A stretch of DNA of 64,000 nucleotides from Symbiodinium microadriaticum (lineage: Eukaryota > Sar > Dinophyceae > Suessiales > Symbiodiniaceae), in NCBI GenBank assembly GCA_001939145.1, contig LSRX01000697.1, forward strand, positions 129,712 to 193,711. Reading direction: 5' to 3'. Position 1 is the first letter of the stretch; the number at the start of each line of letters is the position of its first letter. The notes below the pieces were generated by a model. That model saw nothing but the letters and a program-made list of their open reading frames with translations, searched no databases and had not been told where the DNA came from. Shown here piece by piece: positions 10,788-20,292 of this stretch. A program made the translations under genes and the position numbers.

Positions 10788-12003
10788 TCAGGCGTCCCGA
10801 AGTTGCTCCTTCCAGAAGTCTGCCAAGCGGGCCCCCTCCTGAGTGGCAAAATGCGATCTGCAATCGCAGAAACCCAGTGTCAACGTGCAGGCCTGCTCCA
10901 GCACGGCCGCCGCTGCCACGTGCACCTCCGGGTGCAAGGCGAACAAGTTGCTCGCACTTTTGGAATGTCCACTTTTGCTTTCATGGTTGGGAGCAGTGGA
11001 AAGCTCTTGAGTTTTTCGTCCTGAATGCCTCGGAAAGGCCCAGCTCCGCATCGCGCCAGGCAGTGCGCGTGTCTGTAGCTCAGCAGTCTCCGTCTTCTCT
11101 GTTGGACTCACTTTGTTCAAAAGCCCAGCTTTGAGCTGAGGAACGCTGCTGGAGCCGCAGGGGATGCGGCCGTGCCCCGAGAGAAGTAGAGCAATCCATG
11201 ATACCAGGGGCTGACCATCATGGCCAGGGAGCAGATGTGAAAGTCTGTTGCCATTCGGGGCGACTGGGCGACTGCAGCGACCAAGCTTTCCTTGAAGGCT
11301 AAAGTCATCAATGGGATGATTCGTACACAGAAACCATCTCGAAAAGCTTAAAGTAGCATATAATCTATTTCGTCCATCGTGCCTTTCAGCATGCAGTGGA
11401 AGCCTGGAGGACGCAGAATGCACGTCATCAGAGCACAACTACTTAATGATATTCATTCAGGATTGCGTGTGGATGCCCCAGCAAGACATTGAAACACCAT
11501 TCACCTCCCCATCCCGTGACCTGTGCTTCCCCGGATAGGTGGACAAGCTGCGGCAGAAGCACTCGACCAGTGCCATGAGCAATGCCAGCACTGCGCCTGC
11601 CTGAGAGACGCAGTGTGCCCGATGTGACGGATCGAGCTTGCGAGCAGTTTCCTGACGCGCGTCTAGTTTGATAGGGGCTGGAAGGAGAGAATGCGAATGC
11701 TGGGCGCGTGCATAACAGGAAATCAAGAAGGGATGCAACAGCACTTAAAGATGCAACGCTTCCAAAATATCTGCGGCATGAGACCAAGCGGCTGTTCTGT
11801 GGTTGTTCGTGAAGCATTACCTTTGAAACTTTGGGGCGGTGATCTGCCCGAACAGCTCGGGAAATCCGCCCGCACTTCGAGGAGGCCCACAATTGTACGG
11901 TGACCCGTAGGACCACCCGACGCTGCGCGTATCTGGCGTGATGGATGATGCTCATTAAGCCGCCCAGTCTCGCCTCCAGGGCCCAGCTCAAAGTGATTTC
12001 CAC
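10788..12003 (-). CDS. minus-strand multi-exon gene, unknown
   Basis: The terminal exon (about 10960 down to the stop at 10788) reads NLFALHPEVHVAAAAVLEQA and ends EGARLADFWKEQLRDA. Nearly every third codon position in it is G or C. Upstream exon candidates on the same strand are about 11045-11100 (DTRTAWRDAELGLSEAFR), 11830-11895 (GGFPELFGQITAPKFQR, then a GTAATG donor) and 11905-12003 (EITLSWALEARLGGLMSIIH, then a GTCACC donor). A continuous 216-residue minus frame covers 10788-11438, but its middle part reads poorly, so it is probably exons plus open intron. No family was recognised. Confidence 0.45.
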
Positions 12004-12026
12004 ACGGAAAAAAAGAGCCGCCTGCA

Positions 12027-13362
12027 GTGGTACCGCAGCTCAAGGAAGGAGTCAGAGCCGAGTTGGCCTGGCGGAAATTCGAAACACAAAGAATGCATTC
12101 TTTGAGCCCGCTGCTGCCCTGAGGCAAGTGGTGCAGAAACGGCAGCAAACGGCTGCATGCCCAGTTCCAGAGAGGAAGGGCGATGCCTGCCTGCAGCGCC
12201 ATGCACCACTGCGAGGTCCCTGCGAAGGGAGTGGCCAGAGTACGCCATCCTCAGCTGCCCATCAAATCAGGCCGGAGCAGATTGACCATGTCTCCTTGAG
12301 CAGTTCCAACACCGTTGCGGTGCATGTGTGTGGCTTTGAGGTACACCACCGTTGATGGCTTGCAGTTGGACATCCCAGCAGAGGATTGTAGAGTCTGACT
12401 GTTTATAGCTGTTGCATTGGTTTGTCTATGTTGGGCTCTTGCAGAAAGCTGGCGAACTAGACTAGATCAACCTATAGATGCTTCCTCGCCGCAGGAGGAT
12501 CTGGACCTTGCAGCCCTTCTCAACGGCAGGCGAGGGCAGTGAGCCGCTTGACGCTGCGCGGCGCATTTGGGCGACTTGGCTGTCCCTTGCTTTGGCGAGG
12601 TAAGCGCTGCTTATGCTGCGGTCTGTCGCTCTGCCTGCGCCCAGAAGAGGAGCCAAGACAGCCAAGATATTTTCGGATACTCTTGCGTAGGCCGTGGCTG
12701 AGGTGATCCAGAATACTTTTTGCCGTTGAGTTTCCTGCCCAAACCCCAGCGCAGAATCTCTGGTTCCGACTATGGGCTTCAGCAGAAATGTCCGCACTTT
12801 TGTTGGTCAGTGTCCGAAAAAGAAGATCAAGTGCAACTCGAGCCTTCGTGTGTTGGCCGAGGCATTAACAACAATCTCTTCATTTCTACGCCCCAAGTGC
12901 GCGAATCTTGCGCACCAACTGCTGATTTGCTACATCTTCAGCCTGAATGTTTCGGCAGCTTTCGTTCAAGCCTCTGCTTCTTCTGCCAGATGCTAGATGT
13001 ATTTCGGGCTGTGGAACGTCTTTGAAAGCCTCAGCCGTCCTCGACATCAGTGATATTAGCACGCTTCATCATGCTGCATGGTGACCGCTGTTATGCATGA
13101 CTCCACCATGCGCTGTAGAGCACGTCCGCTGCCAGGACACGCGAGCATCGATAATGGACGTCTTTGCACGAGACATTGCATTCAAAGACGACATACGATG
13201 CGAGCCAGCTATTATTTTGAACCTGGGTCTCGGTTCAGCAAGCCGATTTCACTGCCCAGGCGCAAGCTGCATCGCATGTTGTCAGTCTGTTCTTCTCTTT
13301 GTTGTGTGGCCCCCGCATACACTGACGTGGAGCTTCGCATGTTCCAGCATGCAGAGAAATAA
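12027..13362 (+). CDS. plus-strand multi-exon gene, unknown
   Basis: Exons: 12027-12098 (VPQLKEGVRAELAWRKFETQ); 12514-12599, bounded by CAG and a perfect GTAAGC donor (GEGSEPLDAARRIWATWLSL); about 12790-12990 (LRVLAEALTTISSFLRPKCA and a hydrophobic helix HQLLICYIFSLNVSAAFV); 13137-13221 (SIMDVFARDIAFKDDIRCEP, donor GTTCAG); and a terminal exon to TAA 13362 (APAYTDVELRMFQHAEK). It begins about 25 bp from the start of the minus-strand gene on its left, so the two would be head to head. The product may be membrane-associated, but no family is recognised. Confidence 0.5.
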
Positions 13363-13689
13363 GTCTGTGACCTTGGTCGACACTTGATCACAGAGAGCAT
13401 GGTCGGGGTGCTGCTGAGAATATCTGAGCGCGCTCTTGGTGGCCTTCGTGGCAACGTGAACCATGTTTCCTTGGTGTCTAAGTTTTTGTCGAGGTACACG
13501 CGGATTCGAGACTCCCAGTACCATCTTCACGAACTTAAGCGATAACGGCGATAACTGTTTAAATCTACATGTCTCACACGCCCTGGAATACTCGTTTCAC
13601 CCCGTCGATGCAATTGCATAGTCGGCCCATCTCCGTGAAGCATGGGGGGTGAAGCTGGCAACTACCCAAGACCGCAAACAGGGCAAATC

Positions 13690-13797
13690 GTACGTAGTAA
13701 CTCATAATAGCAATAGCAATAACGAAAAAAAATAACAATAATAGAAATAGCAATAAGTAACAACAGCAGCAACAACAACAACAACACCAACACCACC

Positions 13798-13830
<33 letters not shown>

Positions 13831-13886
13831 AACAAGAACAATCACAGTAACAATTACAATAACAATAGCAGTACAACAACAACAAT

Positions 13887-13919
<33 letters not shown>

Positions 13920-14012
13920 CACAGTAACAATTACAATAACAATAGCAGTACAACAACAACAATAACAATAACAAGAATAAGAAGAAGAAAAATAGTAGTA
14001 GTAGAGGCAGTA
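13690..14012. repeat. AAC/AAT microsatellite with a duplicated segment
   Basis: Mostly (CAA)n and (AAT)n. A more complex stretch of about 50 bp (ACAATCACAGTAACAATTAC onward) appears twice, near 13838 and 13916, so the tract grew partly by segment duplication. Leu-rich minus-strand frames here are repeat artefacts. Confidence 0.9.
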
Positions 14013-14125
14013 ATACTAGTAATAGTGCGCTCACCCGCCAGGCCCGGCTTCGACTCCCATGGTCTCACGGCCGTGTATGCATAAAACAGGTCCCCTGTGC
14101 AGTGTGAGTAGCTGGCAAAGGGATT

Positions 14126-14290
14126 TAGGGTTTAGGGGTTTAGGGTTGAGGGGTTTAGGGTTTAGGTGTTTAGGGTTTAGGGGTTTAGGGTTAAGGAATT
14201 AGGGTTTAGGGGTTCAGGAAGGTTTCAGGGGTTTGTGGCTTTAGGGTTTAGGGGTCCGGGGCTTGGCGATTTTAGGGTTTAGGGTTCCAC
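14126..14290 (+). repeat. interstitial telomere-like (TTTAGGG)n, degenerate
   Basis: TTTAGGG and variants (TTTAGGGG, TTTAGGTG) recur about a dozen times with the G-rich strand on plus. TTTAGGG is the plant-type telomere repeat also used by dinoflagellates. The units are diverged, so this is an internal relic rather than a live end. Confidence 0.85.
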
Positions 14291-14499
14291 TGGAGTGAGG
14301 CTGCAACGTTTTTATGGCTCCTGGGGCTCAGGATGTGATGTTGAAAGTCTCCCCCGACATTATGACCTAGGGTCGTTGCTGTACGCAGTACAGACAGAGG
14401 CTTGGGCATCGGATGTTAGATATCGCGATTATGACTTATGAACTGAAAGGTAAAATGCAGCTATGGTTCAATCCTTGAAAATTTGGCGGACGGAAACTA

Positions 14500-15690
14500 T
14501 GAAGCAAGGTTCGAGATCAGACCTTTTGAAGACCTTGCGGATAGAAATAACAACCCTTTGATCCGCTTGAAGATTTTCCCGACAGCGATTCGACCCTTTC
14601 AGAGACCAGCTACTTACACATCCCCGAGATCTGAGCATGGACTTGTGCCGGCAAAACAAGGTGGAACCCGGGTTGCCAAACAGAATCTGAAGTGCTGAAG
14701 CATTCGGAGTGCTCATCTTCGGCCTCTGCAGACGGCTTTTGAGCTTCGGGTGTTGAGCAACTCCAGTGGTGTTGCACCTCTTGCACTGGCTTACGTCGCA
14801 GTTCAAGAGGAAGCTCTCCCCATAGCACTTAGCATGCATTGGACAGGACTAAGCACGGTAGCTTCATAGTACAGTTTGGGATTGGCCAGCCTTTGCTTGT
14901 GTACCTGCGGGTTGCGCAGCGATGAAGCGCCGGCGGATTTGATATCCCAAGGCCAGTATCAACTTGGCGCAGCATGGAATGTGCAGGTCGAGTCTTACTT
15001 TTCGCATGGCTTAGCACACGCATGCAGCCAGGCAGCAAGCTGATGCAAGGCAGTGTTGCTCACACAGCGAGTCTTGCTGCTGTCCGAGTGACAACTTGCC
15101 AACTAGCCGTGGATCGCAAGTGCCCTGAAAGTCATGAGGAGCCAGTATCTGCAGTGACTTTAAAGCTCTGACTGAGGCATGTGTCCAAGGGGCCAGCAGA
15201 GACCCAAAAATTGCCGCTCCTTTGCAATCTGAGGTGTCAATATCAACCAGTGATGCTCGCACTTGGCCCAAGCCTTGGACATCATGTTCGAATTGTCGTA
15301 ACCATGGATCAACATGTCGAGGATTCGTTCAGCGGGTGACCTGTTTTCAGCTTTCAGGCCCGCCAGAACCTGGAACATACTCGAAGGCCAGCTTGCTAGC
15401 TCTGCAAGTTGAGTCTTTGTGCGGTTGTTTGTGCGTGCTGCAGTCCTCAGAAATCCTCACACCATGAACGGAGGGTACGATAATTTTAACACGACTGTAA
15501 TGGCATGCGCCATCGTGCCGAGAGCCCTGAATGAAAGTGAAGTACCAGCTCTCAGCAAAAGGAGAAGTAAGAGACCTCGGTGCAGGTGGCCCGCCCAATC
15601 GAATTTGCAATCGGGATCCCAAAGCATGGGTGGCTTGATTGTCGAATATTGATGCTATTCGAGGGGTGGTGTGTTTAACGACCCAAGATG
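14500..15690 (+). CDS. plus-strand exon chain, unknown
   Basis: Candidate exons: 14560-14632 (DPLEDFPDSDSTLSETSYLH), 14871-14928 (FGIGQPLLVYLRVAQR after TACAG), 14952-15030 (GQYQLGAAWNVQVESYFSHG after AG|G), 15462-15590 (NGGYDNFNTTVMACAIVPRA then a basic tail) and 15597-15690 (VARPIEFAIGIPKHGWLDCR after GCAG). Each reads well for protein, and G/C-ending codons predominate. Whether they form one gene is not shown. No family is recognised. Confidence 0.45.
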
Positions 15691-16355
15691 ACAAAATACA
15701 AGACGCGATCATGTCGTGGGTGATGCCTGTCCGTACCCTGTAATTGTCGGATCGGTGCAGAAGTCCTTCGAGCTGCGACAAAATCTACGGCTACACAGCC
15801 GCACTGTGTTTCCCGCGTTTTTGAGACAGAGCATGTTGAAGGGCCTCACGAGCCGAAATGCACAAGGAGGGTGACGTGCATCTCTCAAACGGCAGAGTGT
15901 CCGAAGGTTCTGAAGTCCTGGATCCTAGATGGCGGCGATCGTGGAATGTTCATGCGCCGCGATATGAAACGGTGACATATTGCACAATGACTGCAATCTT
16001 TGTGTAATTGTTGCTGGCCCCTTGCGGACCTCTCGAAGGTCACACAGGTCATGCTTCGGAGTTGTGTACTCGGCATGACTGCATAGGGCCAGAACCGACA
16101 GTCAAGAGTCAAGAGTTAAGATGAGCGTTCTTGGCTCGGCACCCGCCTTACGGTTGATACACGAACCATGTACCTTGTCAAGCACCGTTGCATGCCGCAG
16201 AGCATAGGCAAATAACATACAATATAATATATTGTTTGTAACTAGTACTCGTAGTATAATACAGCATAATGTAATGTAACTCGCTTAAGTGGCAGCCTTG
16301 AGATCAGGCGGCGGGTGCGCCTCCGCTTCACGACCTGCCGCCACCTCTCGTCGAA
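15691..16355. other. no gene seen
   Basis: No convincing exon. A TA-rich patch lies at 16200-16280. Confidence 0.4.
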
Positions 16356-16934
16356 TTGCGCTTCGGCGGCAAGAATGTAGCATCACAGACACATACACTC
16401 CAATCGCCATCGAGGATTTGCGTGCTTTGCAGAATCGTTGATAGGCCACCAGAGAACTACAGCGACCTTCTCACCGGCAAAGTGAAGTGCTGGTTCGAGG
16501 CAGCGGCATTGATTGCAGCCTTCGTCAAGCTAGTTTGAGCAGCTCACCTGTGGTGTTTTCGCCTGCTTGGTTGTGGGGGTCGGGATACGAACGGCAGGAA
16601 CGAGGTTCAAGAACTGCGAACTACAGACTGTTTGTTGGGAAGAAACGACAGACAGCACACAAAGCAATACATAGCACGATTCTGCAAAGCCCACAGCACA
16701 GAGACACCAACAAGCGGAATACTCCATCGAGGAAATTCTTTCAAGGAGCATTCAAGAGCTTCCTAGTTGCACGACAAAGCGCTTCAAGTATGCATTTTGA
16801 GCCACAGTCTTCATGTTTATGTATTGCAGGAACATGCAGCTTTGTGACTTGTCCGGCGGGCTTTGTGCATCGCGATTTGGTGGTTCTCATTAAAACAAAC
16901 GTGTCGGATCTGCTGGAAGGATTGGGAAGGTAGC
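16356..16934 (+). CDS. plus-strand exons, unknown (perhaps two genes)
   Basis: One exon ends at the stop at 16538 and reads VDRPPENYSDLLTGKVKCWF then EAAALIAAFVKLV; it looks like a C-terminus. Two more candidates follow: 16715-16788 (SIEEILSRSIQELPSCTTKR) and about 16831-16931 (CSFVTCPAGFVHRDLVVLIK then TNVSDLLEGLG, donor GTAGCA). The second group probably starts another gene. No family is recognised. Confidence 0.45.
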
Positions 16935-17014
16935 AATAATGCAGTTTGTAGTTGCCCGCCCTTCTTTCGGATTTTTCTTTCGGAGCTCTACTCACTGTAT
17001 GGACACAAATATAT

Positions 17015-17120
17015 TGTGCATGTGCGCACACGTGTGTGTGTGTGGGGGGCGAGTATGCATGTGTGTCTGTGTGTATATCTATGCGTGTGTGTGTATATAT
17101 ATATATATATGTATACATAT
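17015..17120. repeat. (GT)n and (TA)n microsatellite
   Basis: GT-rich repeats pass into an uninterrupted TA run with flanking TGTATACATA. Confidence 0.9.
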
Positions 17121-17408
17121 TCGATGTTTAACTGCTGCCCATTCGCAAATGCAAAGCAAATTTGTAGGAGTCCTTGTGTTGCTCATTGAAAGCATCTTTA
17201 ACTTTGCCCCAGTTACATCCATGTACTGAACCATAAACGTTCAACGCACCCTTGCAGGGTTGAGGATTTATGGTCTAGGGTTGGGGAATGGGGAATGGGC
17301 GTTTGAGATTGAAGTGCGCAAGCCTCCAATTGCTTTCATTCCAGAGTGATGTTTGTGTGTTGCGTGCGCAGTGTGTGGCGGCTAGGGACAGCCGCGGTGC
17401 AGTGACAG

Positions 17409-17673
17409 GATCGCGCTTTCGGCTTCATCACGCCGGAAGGAGGTGCAGAGGATGCCAGGGCACTCGGGCTCCTGGACAGCAGTTTTTTGCTGAACGTGGG
17501 ACTGAGCCCTGTTCTCAGGTTTTCGTGCACAAATCTGCTAGGATCTCAGAAGATGCTATCGAGGCTCCGCACGTAGGTTTTTGGCAGCTTCTCAGGTGCT
17601 GAAAGATGGGCAAAGTCTCATCGTTGATAGTCCATGCCTCAATGAGAGTCAGAGCAGACGCCTGGACAAGTGA
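17409..17673 (+). CDS. cold-shock domain protein (partial)
   Basis: Three adjoining exons give a cold-shock domain. Exon 17409-17459 reads RAFGFITPEGGAEDAR (RNP-1-like GFITP). A GC-AG intron of 59 nt follows. Exon 17519-17572 reads VFVHKSARISEDAIEAPH (RNP-2-like VFVH). A 23-nt GT-AG intron follows, and then exon 17596-17673 reads VLKDGQSLIVD, matching the L-x-x-G-Q end of the fold. Such domains bind single-stranded RNA or DNA. The N-terminal strand with its G-x-V-K-W motif was not found upstream. The reading after LIVD runs to TGA 17671, though a donor there could continue the gene into the exons that follow. Confidence 0.7.
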
Positions 17674-17725
17674 TGCACAGCCGGCCATTGCATCCTCCGC
17701 CTGTGTTGCTAGCTTTTGCTGCAGT

Positions 17726-18898
17726 ACACCGAGTTGCTTACATGGTCAGACTGAGCATCGCAGGTTTCGTAATGTTTGACCTCATCTATGATCCGGACCG
17801 GCGACGCTTTCAGGTCAGCCGTTCCTTGATTTGCAGCTGATGAGTGGGGCAAATGGACGAACGAAGAGCGCTTGGCGGTTGACAGGCCACGCGCTGCTTT
17901 GGGGCGACTCTGCCGCCAGACGAGGTTTGCCCGTCAGAGCATGTTTGCAGCAGTAGGTACGACAAGATAGAACAATGGCTTAGGGTGCAGCAGTCGGATT
18001 ACCAAACTGGCTGTAGGCTGCTATCGTGCGAACACATTAATTTCCCCTGCGGTGTATCACATCCACTGCCAGGTAAGTCGGGCACCACGCAAGGGGCCTG
18101 ACCCCCGGATTCTGATGCAACGCATTTGCTAGATGCCCCATCTGAATTCGCGCACCTCCTCCCAATCTACACGGGAATTCCCGCGAGCAAGATGCAATTG
18201 AAAGTCCGATGGACCAGGCCTTACAGCTTGGCAGATCCGTGGGACGAGCTGTACATGCCCCTGCCTCAGTCCTGTGAGTGCTTCTTGCTCGCGGCTTGAA
18301 CGCAGATTGCGGGAGTCTCAGGACAAGCGGCGCGGAGCATCTCCGAATGCCGCAAGGCTGCCGGTTGGCAGTTCAGCAGTCTTTCAGACAGATTCGAGGG
18401 ACCATGGGCATCATTTGTGTGCATTATCGAATTAATGAATTAGTTTTTCTCAATTTGTATGAAAACGTGGTGAAGCTGATAAATCTGAAGGCCAGGTGTC
18501 GTTCCAGAGTGCGCCAGCGACGATACAGAGTGAGTTCGAGCTAGCAGAAGCTGAGCCGTGCCTCTTTCCACAGTGTCGCCGGCTAGGCTTTGCTCCGGCG
18601 CCGAGGGCAGCTACTTGCATGTGGAATGCAGCCCCAGGCCAGTATAATTCGCTCCTTGCGAACGTCAGGTGAGTTCGACCGCTCTTAGAAAGCCACGACC
18701 ACAAACTTGTGTAAACTTGCATATCTTCGCGGTAGACTGGGTGATCGCTCGGTTCCTGTAGCAGAATGTTGCTTGCCGTGATTGAGCATGCCATCCTGTT
18801 CTGCACCAGGCGAAACCCCTGCTCCGCGAGCCAAAGAGGCCATGGGCAAAATAATTGACACAGATCCTAGTGAAAACTTGGCAGACGGCGCTGCTTGA
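17726..18898 (+). CDS. plus-strand multi-exon gene, unknown
   Basis: Exons: 17726-17814 (RVAYMVRLSIAGFVMFDLIY then DPDRRRFQ, donor GTCAGC); about 17839-17950 (DEWGKWTNEERLAVDRPRAA, donor GTAGGT); about 17991-18074 (KLAVGCYRANTLISPAVYHI, donor GTAAGT); 18133-18273 (FAHLLPIYTGIPASKMQLKV then RWTRPYSLADPWDELYMPLP, donor GTGAGT); about 18290-18420 (LERRLRESQDKRRGASPNAA); 18476-18668 (GQVSFQSAPATIQSEFELAE and CRRLGFAPAPRAATCMWNAA, donor GTGAGT); and a terminal exon to TGA 18898 (APRAKEAMGKIIDTDPSENL). The donors here are nearly all GT, unlike those of the farnesyltransferase gene. It may be the continuation of the cold-shock gene 50 bp upstream. Function is not recognised. Confidence 0.6.
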
Positions 18899-19189
18899 CT
18901 GTGGTACCTTTGAGTGCGTGCGGCAAACGTGCAGCATAAGCACAACTTAATCACACATTTCCTCGGCACCTTTGACAATGCAACACGTCTGCACGCGTGC
19001 AGCGTGGAGTAAGAAAAGCTCGCAGGGTGGCCATGATGGGCTTCTGACTATGGGAGCAGTGTCAGCAGAGCAACATAGAGCAACGACGGCAGAAGCAAGC
19101 ATACAGAAACCTTGCGTGGTTCACGACTAAACCCAGATGGAAGTGGCCAGTGTGCTTGGGCTCTTTCGCAGCGAAATTTTCTCACGTTT

Positions 19190-20024
19190 CTACGCAATCC
19201 GAGACAGCGTTTGCGTCGCTGAGACTGAGACAACCTGGGAAGGCATCGAAGGCCCAATCAGCACCGGCAGCTGAAGCTGCAGAGGAGAAGGCTGGGCAGT
19301 GTAGATATCTCCAGTCGGAAGCTTGAGGAAAGCTCTCCACATGTGTCGCGACTGCAAGTCGGGAGCTGCAGCTGGGAGCTGAGAGCACCATGCGCTCTGA
19401 GGTGGAGCAGAGAGAAGCAAAAGCAACTTCGATCTACGACTTCTTCCAGGAGGGATAAGACGGACAGGTTCCACACGGGAGGTACTGCTTTGAAAAATCG
19501 TGCCTACGACCCATGGCCAGTGCCATCAGCTACATCAGCGTTACTCTTATCCGCCCAAGTATATAGTCAGGAACAGCCCGAAGAAAGCTGGCCGCAGTTA
19601 AGATAAGACATGGCATACTTGCAGGATGACGAGGAGACACTGTGAGCCAACAGCTTCGTCGAAGACTGCGGCTGCCAAACTTGTCGTGAGCCAAAGGGGT
19701 TTGGCTGTTTTGATGATGTTGGATCGTGTGCCGGGTGCCTTTGCACCGTGCTCGTGGGTGCTGTATGCCGTCCCAGCTGCAAGCTGCTGGATCGTGTCGC
19801 TAGCCAAGGCAGCAAAGGCAGAGTTTCTGGCAGCTGCTGGGATCAGTCGGAACCAACGCAGCAGCCGGGACTTCAGAAGTGTATGAGTGATCGACCCAGA
19901 CACTGTGTGCTGCAGCAGTGCTGCTGCGAGGTCGTCTGATGGAGGGGCGAGCTTGCTCAATCTTGCTCACACGGACTGCTTCTTTCCGTGCTTGTCGTTT
20001 GCTTGACTTGAAGCATTCATCCAT
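19190..20024 (-). CDS. minus-strand gene, unknown
   Basis: Exon 1 (20024-19973) starts at ATG and reads MDECFKSSKRQARKEAV. A 37-nt GT-AG intron leads to exon 2 (19935-19619, 317 nt), which ends at donor GTATGC and contains LLQHTVSGSITHTLLKSRLL and AAARNSAFAALASDTIQQLA. Exons 1 and 2 add up to 123 codons exactly. A terminal exon lies at about 19345-19190 (HMWRAFLKLPTGDIYTAQPS onward, ending SVSATQTLSRIA). Exon 2 is Ala/Leu-rich and helical. It is divergent from the plus-strand tandem array that starts about 100-250 bp away. No family is recognised with confidence. Confidence 0.55.
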
Positions 20025-20094
20025 GGGCTGCCATGCCCAACACATCCTCCCAAAGCTTACCGTGTTAGTTGCATATACTGGATCAAGTTCGACC

Positions 20095-20292
20095 GTACTT
20101 CACAGCAGTCCTCGTGCAGTGTGCAGTATCGTTCTTGCAATGTTTGGTGGAAGGTGAAGTCGCCGTTAGTCAGCCTGCAATTCACCAGTGACCCGGAAAG
20201 AGGAGCTGCTGCCGGAAGCTCGCTGCAAAGGCCCCGCACCTTGTGAATGCTGATCATGAGACCGGTGCTAGAGATGTGAGAGTTGCAGGAAG
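20095..20292 (+). pseudogene. decayed partial copy of the 3.68-kb unit
   Basis: This stretch matches the part of each unit that lies at 22680-22890 (also near 26363 and 30084) with roughly 10-15% differences and a 16-17 bp gap. The exon reading is retained: VQCAVSFLQCLVEGEVAVSQ here against VQCAVSLLHCLVEGEVSVSQ in the units. Beyond it, the homologue of the LVLEMRGLQETF exon is stopped (VLEM then TGA). It is the left-over end of an older unit whose remainder is gone or unrecognisable. Confidence 0.75.

Noticed and set aside
10563-11024. 153-residue plus-strand frame
   Set aside because: It runs antisense to the minus-strand terminal exon at 10788-10960, which has far more regular codon third positions.
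11443-12003. 186-residue minus-strand frame as one exon
   Set aside because: Only its first third reads like protein; better explained as an exon ending at a GTCACC donor followed by open intron.
13574-14034. Leu/Cys/Val-rich minus-strand frames
   Set aside because: Products of the AAC/AAT microsatellite.
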